Of a stretch of DNA of 22,349 nt, positions 6,223 to 14,309 are shown piece by piece. The stretch comes from a virus, in the IMG/VR virus record IMGVR_UViG_3300025120_000619, positions 1 through 22,349 of that record; one strand, written 5' to 3'. Numbering within the stretch: the stretch's first letter is position 1; every line of letters begins with the position of its first letter. The notes beneath the pieces were generated by a model. It saw only the letters and a list, made by a program, of their open reading frames with translations, was not told where the DNA came from and made no database searches. A program made the position numbers and the translations under genes.

Positions 6223-8610
6223 ATGAATATATATACTAATAGCAATAGCGCCTTCCCTAGTCAAGTGGTTAGTGATGCAGACAAAGCAAGTGAAGAGTAC
6301 GGTAGTCAAGTTGCTATGGCAATTGAATATGAGTGGTTTGATCAAGGTAGAACTAACGGTAATAGATATTTAACTAATTGGAACAATTTTCATAACTTAA
6401 GACAATACGCTCGCGGTGAACAATCACCTCAAAAATACAAAGATGAATTATCTATTAATGGTGATTTGTCTTATCTTAATTTAGACTGGCAACCAGTTCC
6501 TATATTATCTAAGTTTGTTGATATTGTTGTTAACGGTATATCAAACAAAAGCTATGATATAAAAGCTTACGCTCAAGATCCTGCATCAGTTAAAAAAAGA
6601 ACTGATTACGCTTCTCGTATATATGAAGATATGATGGCTAAAGATTACTTAGATGAATTAAAAAATTCTTTAGGTATCAATTTATACCAAAGTCTAGACC
6701 CAAGTGCTATACCAGAGTCAGACGAAGAATTAGAGCTTCACATGCAATTGTCATATAAGCAAAGTATAGAAATAGCAGAAGAAGAAGCTATATCATCTGT
6801 TTTAGCTCAAAATAAATATGATTTAATTAGACGCAGACTAAACATGGACTTAACTGTTTGTGGAATCGCTGCTTCAAAAACAAGTTTTAATACAGCTGAA
6901 GGCGTAACAGTTGATTATGTAGATCCAGCTTATATGGTTTATTCGTATACTGAAGATCCTAATTTTGAAGATGTGTATTATGTTGGTGAGGTTAAATCTA
7001 TAACTATACCAGAGCTTAAAAAAGAGTTTCCAAATATTAGCAAAGATGAGTTAGAAATTATTCAAAAAATGCCTGGAAATAGACAGTACGTAACGGGCTG
7101 GGGAAATTATGATGAAAACACTGTTCAGGTTTTATATTTTGATTATAAGACTTACCACAATCAAGTGTTTAAAATAAAAAAGACTCCACAAGGATTACAA
7201 AAAGCATTAGAAAAAAACGATGAATTTAATCCACCAGAAAACGATGGGTTTGAAAGAGTATCAAGATCTATTGAAGTTTTATATAATGGAGCAAAAGTAC
7301 TAGGAACAAATACAATGCTTAAATGGGAAATGGCTGAGAACATGTCAAGACCATTAGCTGATACTACTAAAGTAGAAATGAATTACGCTATATGCGCACC
7401 AAGAATTTATAAAGGTAGAATAGAATCTTTAGTAAGTAAATGTATTGGGTTTGCTGATATGATTCAATTAACTCATTTAAAGCTTCAACAAGTAATGTCT
7501 AGAATGGTACCAGATGGTGTTTATTTAGACATGGACGGTTTAGCAGAAGTTGATTTAGGTAATGGTACAAATTATAATCCAGCAGAAGCTTTAAATATGT
7601 ATTTTCAAACTGGTTCTATAGTTGGTAGATCGCTTACACAAGACGGTGAAATGAATGCTGGAAAAGTTCCTATACAGGAGCTTAATAGTTCTAGTGGTCA
7701 AGGTAAAATACAAAGTCTTATACAAACGTATCAATACTATTTACAAATGATACGTGATGTAACCGGACTTAACGAAGCTCGTGATGGTAGTACACCAGAC
7801 AAACAAACGCTAGTAGGATTACAAAAAATAGCAGCTAACGCTTCTAACGTTGCAACTAGACATATAAAACAGTCTAGCTTATATTTAACTCTTAGAATAG
7901 CAGAAAATATTGCACTAAAAATAGCTGATGCGCTAGAGTTTCCATTGACTGCTGAAGCTTTAACTAATTCTATATCTAATTATAATGTTAATACATTAAT
8001 AGAAGTTAGTAATTTAAATCTTCATGATTTTGGTATATTCTTGGAATTAGAACCAGACGAAGAAGAACAGCAACAATTAGAACAAAACATACAAGTAGCT
8101 TTACAAAGCGGTGGTATTGATTTAGAAGACGCTATAGACTTAAGACAAATTAAAAATCTTAAGTTAGCTAACCAAATGCTTAAAATAAAACGTAAAAGCA
8201 AAGGTAAGCAAGATCAAGAAAACCAACAAGCTAATATTAGAGCTCAAGCTGAATCACAGGCTGATGCTGCTGAAAAAATAGCTATGACAGAAGTTCAAAA
8301 GCAAGAAGCAATATCTGGATCTAAAGTTCAGTTTGAACAAGCTAGTAATCAAATGGAAATACAACGTATGGAATTAGCTGCTCAGTTAGAAATGCAAAAA
8401 ATGCAAACGCAACACCAATTTGATTTACAGTTGAAACAAATGGACATGCAAGCTACTGGGCAAAAAGAACAGGAAATAGAAAACAGAAAAGACAAGCGTA
8501 TAAAAATGGAAGGTACGCAGCAGAGTCAAATGATAGATCAAAGAAAAAATGATTTATCACCTATAGATTTCGAACAAAAAAACGTGGCTGAAATAATGCC
8601 AACTATCTAA
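6223..8610 (+). CDS. Portal protein
   Basis: The 795-aa protein starts immediately after the large terminase stop, the usual place for the portal. It forms the 12-subunit ring at one capsid vertex through which DNA enters and leaves. Residues 40-130 (YLTNWNNFHNLRQYARGEQ, PVPILSKFVDIVVNGISNK) are typical of the portal wing. The middle has the stem/clip-like part with IGFADMIQLTHLKLQQVMSR and IRDVTGLNEARDGSTPDKQT, a loop pattern common in portals. From about residue 660 to 780 there is a long Gln/Glu/Met-rich coiled coil, which would extend the barrel into the capsid. The length matches crAss-like and marine phage portals better than classical 500-aa portals. A small antisense frame is a shadow. 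Confidence 0.88.
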   Translation: MNIYTNSNSAFPSQVVSDADKASEEYGSQVAMAIEYEWFDQGRTNGNRYLTNWNNFHNLRQYARGEQSPQKYKDELSINGDLSYLNLDWQPVPILSKFVDIVVNGISNKSYDIKAYAQDPASVKKRTDYASRIYEDMMAKDYLDELKNSLGINLYQSLDPSAIPESDEELELHMQLSYKQSIEIAEEEAISSVLAQNKYDLIRRRLNMDLTVCGIAASKTSFNTAEGVTVDYVDPAYMVYSYTEDPNFEDVYYVGEVKSITIPELKKEFPNISKDELEIIQKMPGNRQYVTGWGNYDENTVQVLYFDYKTYHNQVFKIKKTPQGLQKALEKNDEFNPPENDGFERVSRSIEVLYNGAKVLGTNTMLKWEMAENMSRPLADTTKVEMNYAICAPRIYKGRIESLVSKCIGFADMIQLTHLKLQQVMSRMVPDGVYLDMDGLAEVDLGNGTNYNPAEALNMYFQTGSIVGRSLTQDGEMNAGKVPIQELNSSSGQGKIQSLIQTYQYYLQMIRDVTGLNEARDGSTPDKQTLVGLQKIAANASNVATRHIKQSSLYLTLRIAENIALKIADALEFPLTAEALTNSISNYNVNTLIEVSNLNLHDFGIFLELEPDEEEQQQLEQNIQVALQSGGIDLEDAIDLRQIKNLKLANQMLKIKRKSKGKQDQENQQANIRAQAESQADAAEKIAMTEVQKQEAISGSKVQFEQASNQMEIQRMELAAQLEMQKMQTQHQFDLQLKQMDMQATGQKEQEIENRKDKRIKMEGTQQSQMIDQRKNDLSPIDFEQKNVAEIMPTI

Positions 8611-8617
8611 TTTTAAT

Positions 8618-8639
8618 TATTTAATCATATTATATTATG
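8618..8639 (+). promoter_or_regulatory. AT-rich leader element, copy 1 (before scaffold gene)
   Basis: The 22 nt ending in the scaffold gene's ATG are the same, except for one base (C at 8626), as the 22 nt ending in the ATG at 11425. The core ends in ATATTATATTATG. No Shine-Dalgarno is present. The match stops at the start codon and does not extend into the coding sequences, which suggests a shared expression signal, either a phage promoter or a translation leader. AT-richness raises the chance of coincidence, but 21 of 22 identical bases placed identically against two start codons is hard to dismiss. Confidence 0.6.
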
Positions 8640-9827
8640 TCAGAAGAAACAAAAACAAATGAACCTGTTAAACAGGAGGGTGACTTTAAAATAAAGTCTA
8701 AAAAGAAAACACCTAAAAAACTAGGTGATCCAGAACAAGAAGTTGTTAAGGTTAACATTAAAGAACCTTTAGTTGAATTACCAAAGGAAGTAACAAAAGT
8801 TATAGTGCCTAACGATTTATTAAACAAAGAAGATAATGCCATTCAAATCGGAGAAACAGAGAAGGTATCTGTGGAAGAATCATCCGGAGATAGCGCAAAG
8901 ATGGGAGAACCTGTACAAGAGCCCAACGAGATTGTTGAAGGGTTTTCTGCAATCACAGAAGTTACAGAAGAAGAAGTAAAGCAAGTTACTAAAGAAGTAA
9001 AAGAAGCTGTACGAGATGAAAAAATATTAGGTAAAAAATTACCAGAAAATATTGAAAAGCTAGTTACTTTTATGGAAGAAACTGGTGGAACTATAGAAGA
9101 TTACACAAGATTAAATGCTGACTATTCAAGTATTGATGATAATACTTTATTAAAAGAGTATTACAAAAAAGCTAAACCGCATTTAAACGAAGAAGAAATA
9201 GGATTTATCATGGAAGATAATTTTGACTTTGATGAAGACTTGGACGAGGAGCGTGACGTCCGTAAAAAGAAACTCGCTAAAAAAGAAGAGATTGCAAAAG
9301 CAAAAAACTTTTTAGAGGAAACGAAAAAGAAATATTACGACGAAATCAAGTTGATGGACTTTTTTAATCGCTACAACAAGCAACAAGATGTGGCTACTGA
9401 ACAACACGAAACATTCAAGAAAAATACTAAAGAACTATTCAACGACGAATTCAAAGGTTTTGATATAAAAGTTGGAGAAAAAAGTTACAAGTATAATATA
9501 CAGAATCGTGAGAAAGTAGCAGAAAATCAATCGAATCTCAAAAATTTAGTTAAGAAGTTCTTAAATGAAGATGGAGACGTAGTGGATACTTCTGGTTATC
9601 ACAAAGCCATGTATGCTGCTGAAAACGTTGATAAAATTGCTAGTCACTTTTACGAACAAGGAAAAGCTGATGCCGTTAAAGACGTCATTAGTAAATCTAA
9701 AAATTTAACTGATACTAAAGCTAGAACAGGAAGTTCAGGCGATATTAGTGTTGGTGGTTTTAAAGTAAAAGCAATTAGTGGATTTGATTCATCGAAATTA
9801 AAAATTACAAAAAGAAAATTTAACTAA
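8637..9827 (+). CDS. Capsid scaffolding-like protein
   Basis: The 396-aa protein lies between portal and capsid genes, where scaffolds are encoded. It is very rich in Glu and Lys. Residues 1-130 are low-complexity and probably disordered. About 130-225 is a helical block (LPENIEKLVTFMEETGGTIEDY, LLKEYYKKAKPHLNEEEIGF, DEERDVRKKKLAKKEEIA) with strong coiled-coil character. The C-terminal end (GGFKVKAISGFDSSKLKITK) is short and basic and would be the part that binds capsid protein. The scaffold guides capsid assembly and is then lost. No protease motif is seen, so removal may not be by self-cleavage. Around 8841-8940 the linker is richer in G and C (45 of 100 by my count) than typical here. An antisense frame at the 5' end is a shadow. 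Confidence 0.8.
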   Translation: MSEETKTNEPVKQEGDFKIKSKKKTPKKLGDPEQEVVKVNIKEPLVELPKEVTKVIVPNDLLNKEDNAIQIGETEKVSVEESSGDSAKMGEPVQEPNEIVEGFSAITEVTEEEVKQVTKEVKEAVRDEKILGKKLPENIEKLVTFMEETGGTIEDYTRLNADYSSIDDNTLLKEYYKKAKPHLNEEEIGFIMEDNFDFDEDLDEERDVRKKKLAKKEEIAKAKNFLEETKKKYYDEIKLMDFFNRYNKQQDVATEQHETFKKNTKELFNDEFKGFDIKVGEKSYKYNIQNREKVAENQSNLKNLVKKFLNEDGDVVDTSGYHKAMYAAENVDKIASHFYEQGKADAVKDVISKSKNLTDTKARTGSSGDISVGGFKVKAISGFDSSKLKITKRKFN

Positions 9828-9844
9828 TTTAAAAAACAAAAAAA

Positions 9845-11338
9845 ATGGCTTTAACTCCACAATTTGGTAGTTTAATACCTTCGCAACAACAACAATTGTT
9901 GCCTAGTAACTACTTACAATTTAACACCGCTGCTGCGGGAGCAAATGATTTTGCTCAACAGTACTTACCAGAAATCTACGAACAAGAAGTAGAGCGTTAT
10001 GGAAACAGAACGTTATCTGGATTTTTAAAAATGGTTGGCGCTGAAATGCCAATGACTTCTGATCAAGTAATTTGGTCTGAACAAAATAGATTACACGTTA
10101 GTTATGCATCTGTAGGTGTTGCTGCAAATGGCGCGCCAGCTGCAGGTCAAAACGTTATTGCTGTACAAGCAAACGTTTCTAATGTTATATCTATAAATGA
10201 CACAGTAGTATTAATGAATGGAAACACAGGTGCTGAAAGAAAATGTATCGTAGTAGGTTCTGTTCCTGGTGCTGGTGGTAACATTACAGTTATGCCTTTC
10301 GTAGGTGGTGCTGGACTTGTTAATCCTGGTGGTGCATCACTTGTACCTGCTGTTGTAGCTGCTGGAGCTTCAAACGTGAAAATGTTTGTATATGGTTCTG
10401 CTTACGCTAAAGGAACAAACTTAGTACCAGGTGGTACTGTTGCTGCTGGAACTGCTCCAAGAAATTCTATTACACCTCAGTTAACTCAATTTTCTAATTC
10501 ACCAATAATCATTAGAGATCAATACACTATTAGTGGATCTGATATGGCTCAAATTGGATGGGTTGAAGTTGCTACTGAAGATGGTGCTTCTGGATTCTTA
10601 TGGTATCTAAAAGCAGAGTCTGAAACTAGATTACGTTTCGAAGATTACTTAGAAATGGCTTTAGTAGAAGGTGAATATAATCAATTAGCTGCAGGTGCTG
10701 GTGTTGGTAACTTAGTTTTACCAGGTACTGAAGGTTTATTTGCTGCTATTCAATCTCGTGGAAATGTAGAAGTAGGATTTACTGCTGCTGCTGGACTTGA
10801 TGAATTTGATGCAATACTTAAAAATCTTGATACTCAAGGAGCAATTGAAGAAAACATGTTATTCTTACAGAGACAAACATCTCTTGATTTTGACGATATG
10901 TTAGCTTCTATCTCTGGTGGATTTGCTGGTGGAACTGCTTTCGGTTTATTCGAAAATTCTGAAGAAATGGCTTTAAACTTAGGTTTTAGTGGTTTCAGAA
11001 GAGGTTCTTATGACTTTTACAAAACAGATTGGAAATACTTAAATGATGCTTCTACAAGAGGTGGAATCGTAGGTATCAATTCAATTGAAGGTGTATTAGT
11101 TCCTGCTGGAACATCTACAGTTTACGATCAAATTTTAGGAACTAACATCAGAAGACCTTTCTTACACGTAAGATATAGAGCGTCTCAATCTGATGATAGA
11201 AGAATGAAATCTTGGTTAACTGGTTCTGCTGGTGGTGCAATGAACTCAACTCTTGATGCTATGGAAGTAAACTTCCTATCTGAAAGATGTTTAGTAACTC
11301 AAGCTGCTAACAACTTTGTATTATTCAAAGGAATCTAA
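9845..11338 (+). CDS. Major capsid protein (HK97-fold type)
   Basis: The 497-aa protein follows the scaffold gene behind a pure A/T leader and is followed by a strong hairpin terminator, as expected for the most abundant product. Its N-terminal arm (1-45) is Gln-rich. PEIYEQEVERYGNRTLSGFLKMVGAEMPM is kept as in crAss-like and marine phage capsids. Residues 95-185 are a Gly/Val-rich beta insert that would protrude from the capsid. IRDQYTISGSDMAQIGWVE at about 223-241 and YLKAESETRLRFEDYLEMAL at about 254-273 form the core helix region. RRSYD/RRPFLHVRYRASQSDDRR-like C-terminal strands close the fold (RRGSYDFYKTDWKYLND is present near 387-403). The codon choice is visibly biased, consistent with high expression. 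No prohead protease gene lies nearby. Confidence 0.9.
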   Translation: MALTPQFGSLIPSQQQQLLPSNYLQFNTAAAGANDFAQQYLPEIYEQEVERYGNRTLSGFLKMVGAEMPMTSDQVIWSEQNRLHVSYASVGVAANGAPAAGQNVIAVQANVSNVISINDTVVLMNGNTGAERKCIVVGSVPGAGGNITVMPFVGGAGLVNPGGASLVPAVVAAGASNVKMFVYGSAYAKGTNLVPGGTVAAGTAPRNSITPQLTQFSNSPIIIRDQYTISGSDMAQIGWVEVATEDGASGFLWYLKAESETRLRFEDYLEMALVEGEYNQLAAGAGVGNLVLPGTEGLFAAIQSRGNVEVGFTAAAGLDEFDAILKNLDTQGAIEENMLFLQRQTSLDFDDMLASISGGFAGGTAFGLFENSEEMALNLGFSGFRRGSYDFYKTDWKYLNDASTRGGIVGINSIEGVLVPAGTSTVYDQILGTNIRRPFLHVRYRASQSDDRRMKSWLTGSAGGAMNSTLDAMEVNFLSERCLVTQAANNFVLFKGI

Positions 11339-11361
11339 TTGATTCAAAATTAATGTAATTT

Positions 11362-11388
11362 TTACCCTCGTTATATCAACGGGGGTAA
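11362..11388 (+). terminator. Hairpin terminator after the capsid gene
   Basis: TTACCCTCGTT (11362-11372) pairs with AACGGGGGTAA (11378-11388) around a 5-nt loop. This gives 11 base pairs with one U-G wobble, starting 23 nt after the capsid stop codon. It is one of the few GC-rich stems outside genes. The run of T after it is broken (TTATTACTTTTA), so it may be partial and allow read-through. It could also protect the capsid mRNA 3' end. Confidence 0.8.
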
Positions 11389-11405
11389 TTATTACTTTTA
11401 TAAAC

Positions 11406-11427
11406 TATTTAATTATATTATATTATG
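11406..11427 (+). promoter_or_regulatory. AT-rich leader element, copy 2 (after capsid terminator)
   Basis: This 22-nt stretch ends in the ATG at 11425 and differs from the copy at 8618-8639 only at 11414 (T instead of C). It lies just after the capsid terminator, a logical place to restart transcription or to boost translation of the next gene. I see no Bacteroidota TAnnTTTG -7 box around it. Confidence 0.6.
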
Positions 11428-12243
11428 GCTAAACAAGCTAAAGCAGAAACTATTGAGGTTGCACCTCAAGAGGTAGCAGTAAAAACTGCACCTACAAAAC
11501 CAGCTAAACCTAGTTGGGAAATAAAAGATAGAACATATTTTTTAGATGGAGAAAAATCTCCTTTAACTTTAACTATTCCAGGTAAACATACAAGAAAACA
11601 CTCTTTATTATTTTTTGATGAAAAAACTGGAACTCAAAGAGAAATTAGATACGCGACCAATATGGATTCACCATTTGTAGACGAACAAAAAGGTGAAGCA
11701 ACAATGGGACATATAACGTTTCATAACGGTACGCTAATGGTTCCTAAAGCAAAACAAAACTTACAAAAACTATTATCATTGTATCACCCTTTGAAAGGAA
11801 GGTTGTATCATGAGTTTAGTGCAGTTGAAGTTGCTGAAGATGAACTAGACGTTTTAGATCTTCAAATTGATGCGTTAAACGCTGCAAGAGAATTAGACAT
11901 AGATCATGCTGAAGCTATACTAAGAGTAGAAAAAGGATCAGCAGTAAATGAAATGAGTTCAAAAGAACTTAAAAGAGACTTGCTGTTATTCGCTAAAAGA
12001 AATCCTGCAATGTTCATGAGTTTAGCTAACGACGAAAATGTTCAGCTTAGAAACTTTGCAATTAGAGCTTCTGAAACTGGAATTATATCATTATCTCCTG
12101 ATCAAAGAACTTTTCACTGGGGTACAAATAACAGAAAGTTAATGAACGTTCCGTTTGATGAAAACCCATACTCTGCATTTGCAGCTTTCTTAAAGACTGA
12201 TGAAGGTGTAGAAATCTATAAATCTATAGATAAAAAACTATAA
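11425..12243 (+). CDS. Head-associated structural protein of unknown function
   Basis: The 272-aa protein sits between the capsid gene and the connector genes, flanked by two terminators, so it forms its own short transcription unit. The first 30 residues are Ala/Lys/Pro-rich and look flexible (APTKPAKPSWEIKDRTYFL). About 35-125 is a beta-rich part (SPLTLTIPGKHTRKHSLLFF, RYATNMDSPFVDEQKG, HITFHNGTLMVPKAKQNLQK). A helical half follows (DVLDLQIDALNAARELDIDHAEAI, SSKELKRDLLLFAKRNPAMF). From memory, proteins with 'SPFV-EQ-G' and 'LMVPK-NLQKLLSLYHPL' occur directly after capsid genes in uncultured marine phages. It is likely a cement, head-completion or internal head protein, but I cannot say which. 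No enzyme motif is visible. Confidence 0.6.
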   Translation: MAKQAKAETIEVAPQEVAVKTAPTKPAKPSWEIKDRTYFLDGEKSPLTLTIPGKHTRKHSLLFFDEKTGTQREIRYATNMDSPFVDEQKGEATMGHITFHNGTLMVPKAKQNLQKLLSLYHPLKGRLYHEFSAVEVAEDELDVLDLQIDALNAARELDIDHAEAILRVEKGSAVNEMSSKELKRDLLLFAKRNPAMFMSLANDENVQLRNFAIRASETGIISLSPDQRTFHWGTNNRKLMNVPFDENPYSAFAAFLKTDEGVEIYKSIDKKL

Positions 12244-12252
12244 AAACAAGTG

Positions 12253-12291
12253 ATACTATTATAAGGCGGCTTTACGTCGCCTTTATAGTAT
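12253..12291 (+). terminator. Hairpin terminator after the head-associated gene
   Basis: Two stems stack here. 12253-12259 pairs with 12285-12291 (7 bp), and 12263-12270 pairs with 12276-12283 (8 bp, including one G-U). They are separated by a small internal loop, and the apical loop is TTTAC. The inner stem has the GC-rich AAGGCG/CGCCTT core. It starts 9 nt after the stop codon and is followed by a short T run, then A. Because the outer arms carry A and T runs, it might act in both directions, although no gene on the other strand needs it. Confidence 0.75.
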
Positions 12292-12306
12292 TTAAAAAAA
12301 ACAATA

Positions 12307-13068
12307 ATGGCGGTAAATATAAACACAGTATATACAACAGTCTTGTACATATTAAACAAAGAACAAAGAGGTTATGTTACTCCAACGGAGTTTAACAGTC
12401 TGGCTGCTCAAGTACAAGAAGAGATATTCAATTCATATTTTCCAGATGGTAATCAACTAAATAGATTTAACCAAAACAATCAACAAAACGATACAGAGTT
12501 TTTTAACATGTTTAAAAATCAGGCTTATAAATTGTATCCTTTTGAACAAGACGCTGCGTTTATTTTAGACGTACCTTCTCAAACTTTTTATTATAATGGT
12601 ACTCGTACTGTTTATAAGTTAGGCGAAATAATATCTACATACTCAGGTAATCCTACTTATAATTCTATAACTCAACTAACAAGTAAAAGTGATTTTTCTA
12701 CAATAACAAGATCAAACTTAACTTCACCAACAAGTCAATATCCTATTGCCTTTACTACACACGCTGTAATAGTAACAAATCCAGTAACTCCTGCTAGACT
12801 TGTAATAAACATATCACCATTACCTACTTCAGTAAGCATTAATTGCTTGTTTAGACCTGTTAACCCTATATGGGGTTTCACTATTGGTGGACTAGGTCAA
12901 TATACTTACAACCCTACTACATCTACTAATTTTGAATTAGATATATCAGAACAAACAAATATTATAACAAACATACTTAAGTATTGTGGTATAATAATAA
13001 GAGATCCAGAAATCGTTCAATCTGCACAAGCTGAAATACAGCAAGTAGAAACTAATGAAAAAAGTTAA
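12307..13068 (+). CDS. Neck ring / head-tail connector protein
   Basis: The 253-aa protein begins with a helical part (VYTTVLYILNKEQRGYVTPTEF, QVQEEIFNSYF) that I associate with crAss-like and marine phage ring/connector proteins. It continues with a beta-rich middle (about 70-200) and closes with two helices (ITNILKYCGIIIRD, PEIVQSAQAEIQQVE). It would bind the portal from outside and join it to the next ring and muzzle. The gene directly precedes the adaptor-type protein, with only 6 nt between them. There is no catalytic motif or signal peptide. The start follows TTTAAAAAAAACAATA, an A-rich leader after the terminator. The family call is moderate; the place in the virion is inferred from gene order. 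Confidence 0.65.
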   Translation: MAVNINTVYTTVLYILNKEQRGYVTPTEFNSLAAQVQEEIFNSYFPDGNQLNRFNQNNQQNDTEFFNMFKNQAYKLYPFEQDAAFILDVPSQTFYYNGTRTVYKLGEIISTYSGNPTYNSITQLTSKSDFSTITRSNLTSPTSQYPIAFTTHAVIVTNPVTPARLVINISPLPTSVSINCLFRPVNPIWGFTIGGLGQYTYNPTTSTNFELDISEQTNIITNILKYCGIIIRDPEIVQSAQAEIQQVETNEKS

Positions 13069-13074
13069 TAAAAT

Positions 13075-14301
13075 ATGCCAATTCCAAACGGAGGTTTAAT
13101 AACCGAAACTAATGAACAATATTACGCAGGCGCGCAAGGCTTTAGAGCACTAACCGCAGCAGCAGGTCAATCGTTTGCAACAACTTTTAATACAGACTTA
13201 ATTTTTGGTAGTTTTAATCCTGCTTTACTTAACTATGCTTTAAATAATTTTAAATTATATACTAGTGCTGACGGTGTAACATACGCAGAATATACAGCAG
13301 CTTATACTGTAGTAAATAACACGGTAACAATAACAGGAGCTATTGCTCTTGGAACTTATATAGTAGTTCAATTAAAAGCTTTAGATGGTGGTTCTTATGG
13401 AGCTAGAAATGCTACAGGTGAAACCGTTGAAGAAAACTACGGTGGTTATTCTTATATTACTATCGGTGATATTATAGATAACTTTATGGTTGGTTATGTA
13501 GGTGACGGCAAATTAATACAAACATGTAAAAAATCAGATGTAGTATTTCATGTTAAACGTGGTATGCAAGAATTTAGTTATGATACTTTAAAAAGTATTA
13601 AGTCGCAAGAATTAAATATACCACCAAGTCTAGCTGTTATATTACCACAAGATTATGTTAACTACGTAAGAATATCTTCTATAGATCAACTTGGTGTTAA
13701 ACGTATAATATATCCTGCAAATAATCTTACAATAAGTCCTTATGAAATGCCTTTACAAGATAATGCAGGACAACCAACTCAAGATAATTTTGGTGATAAT
13801 TTAGAAGGAACTTCTATAACTGAAGAAAGATGGGCAAATGCAAATGATAGATTTATAACAGGTACGTTTAATAATGCTAATTTTGAAGCGTTTTTTGATT
13901 TTATGCAAGACGGATATGGGTATGGACTTGATGCTTATGGAAGAAGATATGGTTTAGACCCTGCTTTATCTCAAATTAACGGTTGGTTTAATATGAATGA
14001 AAGAGAAGGTAAAGTAGCTTTTTCTAGTAATCTAGCAAATAGATTAATTGTATTAGAGTATATATCTGATGGACTTGCTTATGATTTAGACAGTAGAGTG
14101 CCTAAGATGGCTGAAGACGCAATGTATTCTCATTTACTATATTCTATATTATCTACAAGAGCTGGAACACCAGAAGGCATAGTTCAACGTTTTAAAAGAG
14201 ATCGTAGTGCAAAGCTTAGAAATGCTAAGATAAGATTATCTAATATTAAGCTTGATGAAATAGTTCAAGTAATGAGAGGTAAATCTAAATGGATAAAATA
14301 A
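13075..14301 (+). CDS. Tail adaptor/tubular-A-like ring protein with an extra N-terminal beta domain
   Basis: The 408-aa protein has two parts. Residues 20-105 form a beta-sandwich-like module (FATTFNTDLIFGSFNPALLN, FKLYTSADGVTY, YTVVNNTVTITGAI, TYIVVQLKALDGG). From about 125 the conserved adaptor begins: ITIGDIIDNFMVGYVGDGK, DVVFHVKRGMQEFSYDTLKS, PPSLAVILPQDYVNYVRIS, then GRRYGLDP and LANRLIVLEYISDGL. It closes with basic helices rich in Arg and Lys (IVQRFKRDRSAKLRNAKIRL, IVQVMRGKSKWIK). The second part matches the tail tubular protein A / ring family that sits between portal and muzzle in podoviruses. It follows the other ring gene by 6 nt and precedes the muzzle gene by 8 nt. The extra N-terminal domain may decorate the neck. 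Confidence 0.72.
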   Translation: MPIPNGGLITETNEQYYAGAQGFRALTAAAGQSFATTFNTDLIFGSFNPALLNYALNNFKLYTSADGVTYAEYTAAYTVVNNTVTITGAIALGTYIVVQLKALDGGSYGARNATGETVEENYGGYSYITIGDIIDNFMVGYVGDGKLIQTCKKSDVVFHVKRGMQEFSYDTLKSIKSQELNIPPSLAVILPQDYVNYVRISSIDQLGVKRIIYPANNLTISPYEMPLQDNAGQPTQDNFGDNLEGTSITEERWANANDRFITGTFNNANFEAFFDFMQDGYGYGLDAYGRRYGLDPALSQINGWFNMNEREGKVAFSSNLANRLIVLEYISDGLAYDLDSRVPKMAEDAMYSHLLYSILSTRAGTPEGIVQRFKRDRSAKLRNAKIRLSNIKLDEIVQVMRGKSKWIK

Positions 14302-14309
14302 TAAACTAG

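Noticed and set aside
11389-11424. Bacteroidota TAnnTTTG/TTG promoter after the capsid terminator
   Set aside because: No such box is present; only the AT-rich leader shared with the scaffold gene is seen.
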